Made by a program: the position numbers and the translations under genes. Under the pieces are notes generated by a model. The model saw only the letters and a list, made by a program, of their open reading frames with translations, did no database searches and was not told the origin of the DNA. DNA of 51,113 nt from NCBI GenBank assembly GCA_016928865.1, contig JAFGJX010000119.1, positions 1 through 51,113 on the forward strand, read 5' to 3'. This DNA comes from Spirochaetota bacterium (lineage in GTDB: Bacteria > Spirochaetota > UBA4802 > UBA5550). The stretch's first letter is position 1. The number at the start of each line of letters is the position of its first letter. Positions 10,291 through 17,388 of the stretch are shown here, piece after piece.

Positions 10291-11595
10291 ATGGAGAAAG
10301 TATTGAATATCTGGATTGCGGCGCTCTTTGTCCTGCTGTTGGCCTTAACAGGCTGTGGCACCAGGCCTTTTACTGAAAGCCGCAAGGTCCCGGTGGCGTT
10401 TTGTGAATCAGCCGATATGAAAGGGTGGACCATGAATCTTAAAGACTACGCTCTCAGCGTAAAGAGCGGGGAACGAACCTTCGCCCTGCGTGTCCAGGAC
10501 GGATGTTTCCTGAGATTTTCAGGACATGGCCCGGAAAAAGCACGGAACAGCGAATTTGGCCCCCTGCAGAAAGAATACGGCCCGCTGTTGTCGAAACTGT
10601 TAGACGCTGCCCTGGTTTTTGGTGCGCGGCAAAGATCCGGCAATTTCACGCTGGATGTAAAATGGGAGCTGTATGCCCGGAGCATTACGAAATGGGCCCA
10701 AAAATGGAAGGCTTCCGACCTTGTGAAACAAAAGAAAAACCTGAATACCCGGAAAAATTATTGCCGGCTTGTTGATATGATCAGCCGCTCTGTCAGGGAG
10801 GACATGAAGCCCGTACTGGAAGAACTTGGCTTTACAGCCACCGGTGTGGATATGGAAAAAATGAGTTTTCAGAAAGCCTCCTGGTTTAAATATTATAAGC
10901 AGGTTCTTGCTCCGGAGGGAATAGCGCCTGACCAGGAAATCCCCGTGCCCCTGATGCTGTATCTTAAAGTGATCGCTGAACCGGAAACCATACCGGCCCG
11001 GCCGCTAACAGGTGCGGCCGTAGACAGCATTTTTTGCTCGGCCCGCAAGGATGACACCACTCTGTATGTGTCCTATCAAAGCGTTCTGGATGAATACGAG
11101 ATCAGCGGGAGCCACAAAGAAAAGGACGGGACTTATGCATCCTTTGCGCCTTTAAGCGATCCCGGGTATATCAGCGAGTCAGCGAGATTTTTACGGGCCG
11201 CTTTAAATGCCACGGGAGCAGCATCTCAGCCGGAGATTTCCCTTCGGCTCAATGTGCATATGTATCCCAAGCTGGAATCGGAGCTGACCGAAAGGTTTAC
11301 CCTTTCCACTGAAGTCATGCAAAAGACTGCCATGCCTCGTATCGAGTTGTCGAACACCCCGTTTTTTTCATACAAGCCGTTGCCAGGCACCGGTTTTGTG
11401 GACAGCATCCAGCCTCTGCTCAAAGCGTGCGGATATACATTTCACTCCCTGCAGGTAAGCGTCAGCAACGAGATGCGCGCAGGCGAACATCCGGAATATA
11501 AGGCGCGATATAAAATCGCCGGGCTCAAACCGCATGACAGATTATGGACGCCTGACATTGTGTATGTGATAGCCGGGAAAAGCAGAGCGGAATAA
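10291..11595 (+). CDS. Predicted lipoprotein of unknown function
   Basis: A 434-residue protein with a lipoprotein signal peptide: a short basic start, a hydrophobic core (IWIAALFVLLLA) and the lipobox LTGC with Cys22 as the lipidation site. The mature part is mixed alpha/beta with no repeat or motif I recognise; it lacks further membrane segments and is probably a periplasm-facing anchored protein. The start has a good GAAGGGAG ribosome site. It stands alone between genes on the other strand, with no promoter or terminator I can point to with confidence. Confidence 0.75.
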   Translation: MEKVLNIWIAALFVLLLALTGCGTRPFTESRKVPVAFCESADMKGWTMNLKDYALSVKSGERTFALRVQDGCFLRFSGHGPEKARNSEFGPLQKEYGPLLSKLLDAALVFGARQRSGNFTLDVKWELYARSITKWAQKWKASDLVKQKKNLNTRKNYCRLVDMISRSVREDMKPVLEELGFTATGVDMEKMSFQKASWFKYYKQVLAPEGIAPDQEIPVPLMLYLKVIAEPETIPARPLTGAAVDSIFCSARKDDTTLYVSYQSVLDEYEISGSHKEKDGTYASFAPLSDPGYISESARFLRAALNATGAASQPEISLRLNVHMYPKLESELTERFTLSTEVMQKTAMPRIELSNTPFFSYKPLPGTGFVDSIQPLLKACGYTFHSLQVSVSNEMRAGEHPEYKARYKIAGLKPHDRLWTPDIVYVIAGKSRAE

Positions 11596-11673
11596 CGAAA
11601 ATTCGGGGTTCAGAACAACATATTTTTATCTAAGAAATTGCTCCCTTTCCGGTAAGGGCCCGGGGACACAACG

Positions 11674-11735
11674 GGCTTCATCTGAAGTTGCCCCCTCTCG
11701 AGTTGTGCCCCTTCTGACACAAAAAGCGCCTTGCC
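11674..11735 (-). repeat. Dispersed repeat copy A (coding-like GQLQ element)
   Basis: The 17 bases TGAAGTTGCCCCCTCTC (11683-11699) recur exactly at 48771-48787. Similarity continues for about 45 more bases into an AAAAAGC block in both copies. Read on the minus strand, both encode a related peptide (here AQLERGQLQMKPVVSPGP), so this may be a remnant of a once-coding mobile or repeated element. Confidence 0.5.
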
Positions 11736-11749
11736 AGGGAGATCGAAAT

Positions 11750-12577
11750 CTATTCCTTGAATCCCACAACCTTCAATGATTTGCCGACTTTTATGCAAAC
11801 CTGAATCATCTTTTTCTCAACATAACAGTTGACAAGAATGATATTGGAACAGTCCCTACAGCATGGCGCGTCTACTTTTTCATCTACAACTTCTGCCCTG
11901 GTGATCCTGATGGACCGCGTACCTTTGTCCTCAAGGACCTCCTCATACTGCCTTCTCAGTTCAGATATATCGTTGGTTTCATCTTCCCCGTCAACGATAA
12001 AGGGGACATCGGAGACCGACAGCGTTTTTTTTACATCTCCAGCCAGGAGGCTGTTGGTCCAGATTGTGGCGACCTCAATAGCCTTTTTTTTCAGAGTGGT
12101 CTCATGGTTTTTTACTTCTGCGCCGGATTTTTCCGCGCGTTCGAGCACGATCGTGTCATCGATCGTCTCTTCGTCAAAACTGTCGGGACGAATGTCGTTG
12201 AAGTAGGTGCGTATCTTGATCTTGCTGTCCGTGATAAACTGCACGATCATCAGTATCTTTCCCTGCTCCGCGCCGGAAGGGTCAACGCCGATAATATCCA
12301 GCTCGATCGGGTCTTTCTGATAATCCACGGTGAACCTGAGCATGCCCAGTCCTCCCGATTCGGGCCCGCCGAGCGGCTTGCCGTCGATAATCAGCACCAC
12401 GTTGCCGTCTTCGAAAAAATGAAATGCCCCAGGCTTGCCCGTCCGGTCCACGCCTTCCCATTTGCCTATCAGGCTCCGCTCTCTCTGGACCATGGCCTTC
12501 TTTGTCCCTGATGCGCACGATGAAAAACAGACAAAGGCCAGTATCAGAAGGGAAATGGGTAATGATGCATGTCGCAT
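11750..12577 (-). CDS. Predicted lipoprotein of unknown function
   Basis: A 275-residue protein. The start at 12577 (MRHASLPISLLIL...) is chosen because GGAGAAAG precedes it and the signal peptide then begins correctly; the frame stays open 96 bases further upstream. Lipobox: CFSSC. The mature N-terminal domain (about residues 35-140) contains LIGKWEGVDRTGKPGAFHFF and a following beta-rich pattern. This resembles the small lipocalin-like 'cost of replacement' beta domains that begin with GxW. The C-terminal part carries IRITRAEVVDEKVD and a Cys-Cys-Arg-Asp-Cys segment near the end. Likely anchored in the envelope; function unknown. Confidence 0.65.
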   Translation of the reverse strand: MRHASLPISLLILAFVCFSSCASGTKKAMVQRERSLIGKWEGVDRTGKPGAFHFFEDGNVVLIIDGKPLGGPESGGLGMLRFTVDYQKDPIELDIIGVDPSGAEQGKILMIVQFITDSKIKIRTYFNDIRPDSFDEETIDDTIVLERAEKSGAEVKNHETTLKKKAIEVATIWTNSLLAGDVKKTLSVSDVPFIVDGEDETNDISELRRQYEEVLEDKGTRSIRITRAEVVDEKVDAPCCRDCSNIILVNCYVEKKMIQVCIKVGKSLKVVGFKE

Positions 12578-12697
12578 GGCTTTCTCCGGCGTACTAATTT
12601 CCGGCGCAGCGGGAACGGTATGAACCCGATCAGGATGCACCGTTGCGCCTTCATTGTCAAGAATATTTACCACGCCGCCGGTCCCAGAGCGCGCCGG

Positions 12698-13426
12698 CTA
12701 TTTTGTCCTGATAAAATATTCGCTCATCATGGTGGTGCGAATGGAGTGCAGGTCCAGAAAGGACTTTACCGCCCGGAGGATGCGGAACATGTTCCGCGCC
12801 AGCTGCCAGATATTCTTCGCCCCGTAGAAGAGGAAGGGGTTTGAAACGTGTTTTTTCGAAGGCCATGCCTCCTCGACGATTCCGGCGAAGGGCGGGGCGT
12901 CCGGGGTGATCGCTTCTATGACCAGGTTGCGCACGTACCGGGTGCGCGGCTGTATCTCCTCGGAAACCGGCGACATGATGCCGTGCCAGCGAGCGACCCA
13001 TTCATCCGGGGAGAGACGCCTGGGCCGCTGCATCAGCGTCACCGCGGTGATACCGGGCGAGCGGCGGCGGTCCGGCCAGTCGCGCGGTTTGGCGTGCCGG
13101 TTCCCGCCGTATTCGGTGAATATCGATTCCTCGACAAGGTATCCGGCGATCCTGAATCCCGAATACCGGAGTATGTCCTCGATGTTTTTCCGTCTGCTCA
13201 TCTCCTCCACCCAGATATTCAGGAGGGCGCAGATGGGGGGGCCGCCATAGAGCTTGGGCGCCGGGGAACGCATGTCGGATTCCGGATCGGCGATATCCAT
13301 GGCGAGGCGCTCGGCGCCCGATCCGATAAGGCGCGATGACAGATCGCCCAGGAGGATGTCGCGTGTTTTTGCCCGCTCCTGCCCGCGCGGGGGCCAGAGT
13401 AGATATACCAGCTTAAAGAGTTCCAT
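12698..13426 (-). CDS. EthD-like (dimeric alpha/beta barrel) protein
   Basis: A 242-residue cytoplasmic protein. The segment ITAVTLMQRPRRLSPDEWVA and the following WHGIMSPVSEE...RYVRNLV match the EthD pattern, where a beta strand ending in RP is followed by a helix with W and then a YVxN strand. The N-terminal half begins with a similar strand (FKLVYLLWPPRG), suggesting two ferredoxin-like modules in tandem. EthD-like proteins often sit beside oxidoreductases of aromatic or steroid metabolism without a defined reaction. The gene overlaps the flavoprotein gene by 14 bases and its AGGAG ribosome site lies inside that gene, so the two are translationally coupled. Confidence 0.55.
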   Translation of the reverse strand: MELFKLVYLLWPPRGQERAKTRDILLGDLSSRLIGSGAERLAMDIADPESDMRSPAPKLYGGPPICALLNIWVEEMSRRKNIEDILRYSGFRIAGYLVEESIFTEYGGNRHAKPRDWPDRRRSPGITAVTLMQRPRRLSPDEWVARWHGIMSPVSEEIQPRTRYVRNLVIEAITPDAPPFAGIVEEAWPSKKHVSNPFLFYGAKNIWQLARNMFRILRAVKSFLDLHSIRTTMMSEYFIRTK

Positions 13427-15098
13427 GTGCCGCTCCTGTTAAAGTTGTTGATGATTCGCTCCCGGCGCGCTCAGCCGCATGCCTGCCCGCGTTCCGGCCG
13501 GAGAAGATGCAGTCGGCGAGCGAGAGCCCGCTCACGTATGAACGCGAGCAGACGCCGGCGGCGCTGCGCCCCGCGGCGTACAGCCCCGGAATCGGGGAGC
13601 CGTCGCCGCGCAGGACCTGAGACGTGCCGCCGTCCACCTTCAGCCCCCCCAGGGTGAGGCAGGGGCTTGGAAAGAGGCGGCTGTCCAGCCTGCAGTTGAT
13701 CGCGTAATAGGGCGGCCCGTCGATTTTTTCCATGCGGGAGGCCGCCTTGCCAAAAACATCGGCCGCCCCTTCCTCGCAGCGCCGGTTGTGAGCCGCAATG
13801 GTAGCCGCGAGGGAGCCGGGCGGCAGGCCGCATATTTTTTCAAGCCCGGAAACGGTGTCTGCCCGGACCCGGTTGATCCGACGGTTCACGAACGCCATGG
13901 CCTTGCGGAAGATAAGGGCGTTCATCTCGCCGGACAGCAGATGGGCGATCGGGACGTCGCGCAGCCGCTGTTCGTCCTTCATCTGCAGCCCGGCCCTCTG
14001 GTGCAGTTTTTCGTCAACGATCAGGTAAGCCCTGCCTTCCGGCTGTGCGGAGATATGCCTGCTCAGGGTGGCGCCGTACAGGCTTTCATCGCAGAATCGC
14101 TCGCCCCGCATATTTACCAGAAGGCCGGATACGAACGCTTCAGGCGGACAGAAGAAACGCGACGCGGCGCAGGAATCCATGGATGCAAGAGCGCCGCCGC
14201 CCCGGCTGCCCAGCAATATTCCGCTTCCATCGTCACCCGGCGTGCCAAGCGGCATACACCCGGCATAGGCCGGCGCGTACTCTCGCGTCAGGGACCGGTT
14301 GTACACAAATCCGCCGGCGCTGATGATGACTCCACCCCGCGCCCGAATCAGGGAAGACCTGCTGAAGACGCGTTCGAGCAGAGAGATCATTTTTCTGAAG
14401 ATCCCGCCGATCATTCCGAGGTTAAACAGGGCGGCGTGGATCCACCGGACCGGAGCGCGCCCTGATAGCGTGAGGACCTGAATCCCCTCGACTGTGCCGC
14501 TGTTTAGAATGAGGCGTCCTGACCTGCACCGGGTGCGCACCGTCACGTTTCGCTCCAGCGCGTTCCGTTTCAGCGCCCTGAACAGTGATCCGCCGGACAT
14601 TCCGGTCCCCTCCGGCACGTGCCCGCGCGGAAAGGGTTCGATGCCGGAATAGTGCTTTTCATTTCCCGAGAAGTAAAGCCCGTAGCCACCGGGCGGCTGG
14701 GTCGTTTTGCGGGGATAAAATGTTTCCGGTATGCGGACGCCCAGGGTCCCAAGCCAGGCGATGGTCCCGGCGCTTGTTTCGCAGAAGGCGCGCAGCACAT
14801 TTTTATCGACGCTGTCGCCGGTTTCCTGCTCGAGGTAGTCAAACATTATGGCAGGGGTGTCCTTGAAGCCGGCCGCACGCTGCGCACCGGAGCCGCCGCC
14901 GGCGTATATCACGCCGCCGCTCCGTATCGTGGCACCGCCGCCGGAAAACCGGTCGATAACGAGCACGCGCGCTCCCTGGTCCGCCGCCTCGATTGCCGCG
15001 CACGCCCCCGCGGCGCCGAAACCGACTACCACGATGTCGAATTCTTCATCCCATTGAATCGCGCCCGCCTGTTCGGAGCGATGAGGCTGTTTGCTCAT
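13413..15098 (-). CDS. FAD-dependent oxidoreductase, fumarate reductase / 3-ketosteroid dehydrogenase-like
   Basis: A 561-residue flavoprotein. The Rossmann motif VVVGFGAAGACAA with the acidic strand end LVIDR binds the FAD ADP moiety; a GGATIRSGG segment follows, then a substrate-capping domain. The C-terminal FAD segment is GLYAAGRSAAG with SGLSLADCIFSGRNAGRH. This layout is that of the succinate/fumarate reductase and 3-ketosteroid delta-1-dehydrogenase superfamily. The pairing with a 3-beta-HSD-like gene favours the latter, but the catalytic tyrosines cannot be confirmed by eye. The ATG at 15098 shares its A with the upstream gene's TAA stop (TAATG) and has GAGGAAG upstream; an in-frame start 45 bases earlier is disfavoured. 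Confidence 0.8.
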   Translation of the reverse strand: MSKQPHRSEQAGAIQWDEEFDIVVVGFGAAGACAAIEAADQGARVLVIDRFSGGGATIRSGGVIYAGGGSGAQRAAGFKDTPAIMFDYLEQETGDSVDKNVLRAFCETSAGTIAWLGTLGVRIPETFYPRKTTQPPGGYGLYFSGNEKHYSGIEPFPRGHVPEGTGMSGGSLFRALKRNALERNVTVRTRCRSGRLILNSGTVEGIQVLTLSGRAPVRWIHAALFNLGMIGGIFRKMISLLERVFSRSSLIRARGGVIISAGGFVYNRSLTREYAPAYAGCMPLGTPGDDGSGILLGSRGGGALASMDSCAASRFFCPPEAFVSGLLVNMRGERFCDESLYGATLSRHISAQPEGRAYLIVDEKLHQRAGLQMKDEQRLRDVPIAHLLSGEMNALIFRKAMAFVNRRINRVRADTVSGLEKICGLPPGSLAATIAAHNRRCEEGAADVFGKAASRMEKIDGPPYYAINCRLDSRLFPSPCLTLGGLKVDGGTSQVLRGDGSPIPGLYAAGRSAAGVCSRSYVSGLSLADCIFSGRNAGRHAAERAGSESSTTLTGAAHGTL

Positions 15099-16177
15099 TA
15101 TCGCTTCCTCTGCGCCGATCTTTCCCGGTAATGCTCGATGCACTGCCTCATCCCCGCATCGCGGCCTATGGAAGGAGCGTATCCCAGGTCGCGCCGGGCC
15201 CTGTCGCAGCGGAAGGTGAAGCTGCTGGTCAGGTTGTGAACTTCAAGCCGGGTCATGAAAGGCCTCGGCCCGCCGATGCGGTGGAGACATTCCATGACAA
15301 AGGCCAGGCCGTACATCAGGCGCGTCGGTATCGACCGCTGCGGCACGCGATAGCCCAGTCCTTCAATGAGGGGACGAAACCATTCGATCAGGTTCATCTG
15401 CTCCTCGTCCGTGATGAAATAGGCGTTTCCTCCCACGGTCCCCGGCGATTCGATGAGCTTTTCCGCGGCAAGCAGTTCTGCCCGCACCAGGTTGTCCACA
15501 TGCGTGTTGTCAGCGAGAGAGGTGCAGTCTCCCACCGTGGCGACAAACGAGCCCTTTTCAAGCTCGCTCACCAGCTTTGAGACCATGTAGCAGCCGTCGC
15601 CCGCGCCCCAGATGCCGGCAGGGCGGATGGCGACGGTGCGCAGGCCGCCCGGATCGTCGGCGGCGAGCACCTCTTTTTCCGCCTCAATTTTGGTTTTTGC
15701 ATATATATCGAGGCAGCGCTCCGCATAGGGGAGAGATTCGTCCCCGTCAACCAGGGGCTCCCTGCTGTAACAGACGCTGTCAGTGCTGGTATAGACGAGG
15801 CGCGCGACGCCCTGCTCGCGACAGGCCCGTATAACGTTTCTGGTCCCGTCCACGTTGACGCCGTAGACCTGCCTGCGGACCGCGCCGCTGCATATTCCCA
15901 GGAAGTTCATGATAGCGGCGGTGTGAAACACGGTGGCGCAGCCGCGCGCCGCTTCCCGGACCGCCGCATAGTCCCGGATATCTCCCGTGAAGGGACGCAC
16001 CAGGTCATGCGGTTCCATGCCGAGCCGCAGGTCAAGCGCGTGGACGGTATTTCCGCGGGCCACGAGCGCGCGGGTGAGGGCCCTGCCAAGAAATCCGGCC
16101 CCGCCGGTTATCAGGCATGATGGTCCGATGTCAGGCGTGGCCCTCTTTTCTTTCGTGTTAATGGAAGGCTGCTCCAT
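15098..16177 (-). CDS. NAD-dependent epimerase / 3-beta-hydroxysteroid dehydrogenase-like protein
   Basis: A 359-residue extended short-chain dehydrogenase. It has the N-terminal TGGAGFLGRAL dinucleotide-binding loop, DLRLG at the end of strand 2, the YTSTDSV strand, and the catalytic YAKTK (YxxxK). ATRDLGYAP-like wording near the C-terminus (RRDLGYAPSIG) is typical of the 3-beta-HSD/isomerase branch, which oxidises 3-hydroxysterols. Sugar-nucleotide epimerisation remains a less likely alternative. It is the first gene of a three-gene minus-strand operon and overlaps the flavoprotein start by one base. Its own ATG has a GGAAGA ribosome site. Confidence 0.82.
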   Translation of the reverse strand: MEQPSINTKEKRATPDIGPSCLITGGAGFLGRALTRALVARGNTVHALDLRLGMEPHDLVRPFTGDIRDYAAVREAARGCATVFHTAAIMNFLGICSGAVRRQVYGVNVDGTRNVIRACREQGVARLVYTSTDSVCYSREPLVDGDESLPYAERCLDIYAKTKIEAEKEVLAADDPGGLRTVAIRPAGIWGAGDGCYMVSKLVSELEKGSFVATVGDCTSLADNTHVDNLVRAELLAAEKLIESPGTVGGNAYFITDEEQMNLIEWFRPLIEGLGYRVPQRSIPTRLMYGLAFVMECLHRIGGPRPFMTRLEVHNLTSSFTFRCDRARRDLGYAPSIGRDAGMRQCIEHYRERSAQRKR

Positions 16178-16341
16178 TCTTCCGCGCCCCTTTTTCAGTA
16201 GTCTGCTGCCGGCAGTTTCAGTATATTCCTTTTGATTGAAGAAATCCTGTCAAGATTTATACTGTATCCGGGAAAGTGATTTAATTATTGACAGATACGC
16301 CCGAAAATAGATGTTGTAAACTCTGAAAAAAGAGGTGTGCC

Positions 16342-16794
16342 ATGTCGAGCGTTACCGACTATACCAAACCCGGTTATATAAAGGTCGTTGAATCGACCAA
16401 CAAGTTCAAGGCTATTGAAGAGATCGCCCTGGTATTCAAGGATACCGGGATCTGCACCGATATCCACAGCCTGATCAAGGCCCTCAAGGAACGGGAGGAG
16501 ATCATGAGCACCGGGATCGGCTTTGGCATCGCCATCCCCCACGCGAAGATCGGCGCGATCCGCGAAATGGCGTTTGCGATAGGAATATCGCGGCCCGGGA
16601 TCGATTTCGATTCCATGGACGGGGAGCCGGTGCACCTGGTGATCCTCGTCGCGGCCGGCGAAAAACAGCACAAGGAATACCTCAGGCTCCTTTCCAACAT
16701 CATGGCTATCATCAAGCGGGAGAACGTCAAGGAGAGCATCATCAACGCGGCGACAAGCGAAGATGTGCTCGAGATACTCAAGGCGAACAGCTGA
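16342..16794 (+). CDS. PTS EIIA (PtsN/fructose-type) domain protein
   Basis: A 150-residue single-domain protein of the PTS EIIA-Ntr/fructose family. The phosphorylatable histidine is His67 in GIGFGIAIPHAKIGAI, the expected context. Free-standing proteins of this type usually act as regulators, receiving phosphate from HPr-like proteins and tuning transporters or transcription, rather than moving sugar. No EIIB, EIIC or HPr gene is near, which favours a regulatory role. The start has a GAGGTG ribosome site. It lies divergently from the 3-beta-HSD-like operon. Confidence 0.9.
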   Translation: MSSVTDYTKPGYIKVVESTNKFKAIEEIALVFKDTGICTDIHSLIKALKEREEIMSTGIGFGIAIPHAKIGAIREMAFAIGISRPGIDFDSMDGEPVHLVILVAAGEKQHKEYLRLLSNIMAIIKRENVKESIINAATSEDVLEILKANS

Positions 16795-16868
16795 GAGATT
16801 GCGCCGGCCCGCCTGGCGGGACGCTTTCTTCCCATATTCAATATGAATTTTATCCGGCGGTACCATGA

Positions 16869-17243
16869 ATGGAGTACACGGTTGCAAGTGAATTCAATGG
16901 TGATATTCTTGTTGTTGCCATCCACGGCCGGGCAACCGAAAAAAATACCCATCTGATCGTGAATGACTACCTGAAAATTATATCCGAGACGAAATCGAAA
17001 AAAGTGCTCAGCGATATCCGCCATGTTGAAGGACGCATCTCATTCGGATCACTCTATTTCACAATGGGAAACCTTCCGAAAAATAGGCGAAGGGATTTTC
17101 ATAATGCAGTGGTTGATTTAGAAAAAAACCGCAGGTTCGACGAGTTCCTGGAAACGACCGCAGCGACAGCCGGTGTTTACCTGCAACTGTTTTACGATTA
17201 CGATGAAGCCCTGAAATGGCTGCGTGAGTTGCCGGAAGAATGA
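16869..17243 (+). CDS. STAS/SEC14-like (SpoIIAA-fold) small protein
   Basis: A 124-residue soluble protein with an alternating strand/helix pattern: an N-terminal strand pair (ILVVAIHG), a helix, a strand (KKVLSDIRHVEG) and a C-terminal amphipathic segment ending YDEALKWLRELPEE. The last element is characteristic of STAS/SEC14-like proteins, in which a helix carrying EAxxWL closes the fold. No known ligand or partner. It follows the PTS-like gene by 74 bases and precedes leuS by 145. Confidence 0.55.
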   Translation: MEYTVASEFNGDILVVAIHGRATEKNTHLIVNDYLKIISETKSKKVLSDIRHVEGRISFGSLYFTMGNLPKNRRRDFHNAVVDLEKNRRFDEFLETTAATAGVYLQLFYDYDEALKWLRELPEE

Positions 17244-17388
17244 TTGCCACAACGGAGCATCCGCCGAATACCGCCAAAATACAGTTGACAAAATCCCCTT
17301 CGGCTCATTGTTTCAAAATCGATCGATATATATCAGAATGATAAAACTGCCCGCGAAGCACGGGCATATCGGCGTACCGAGGTGCAAG

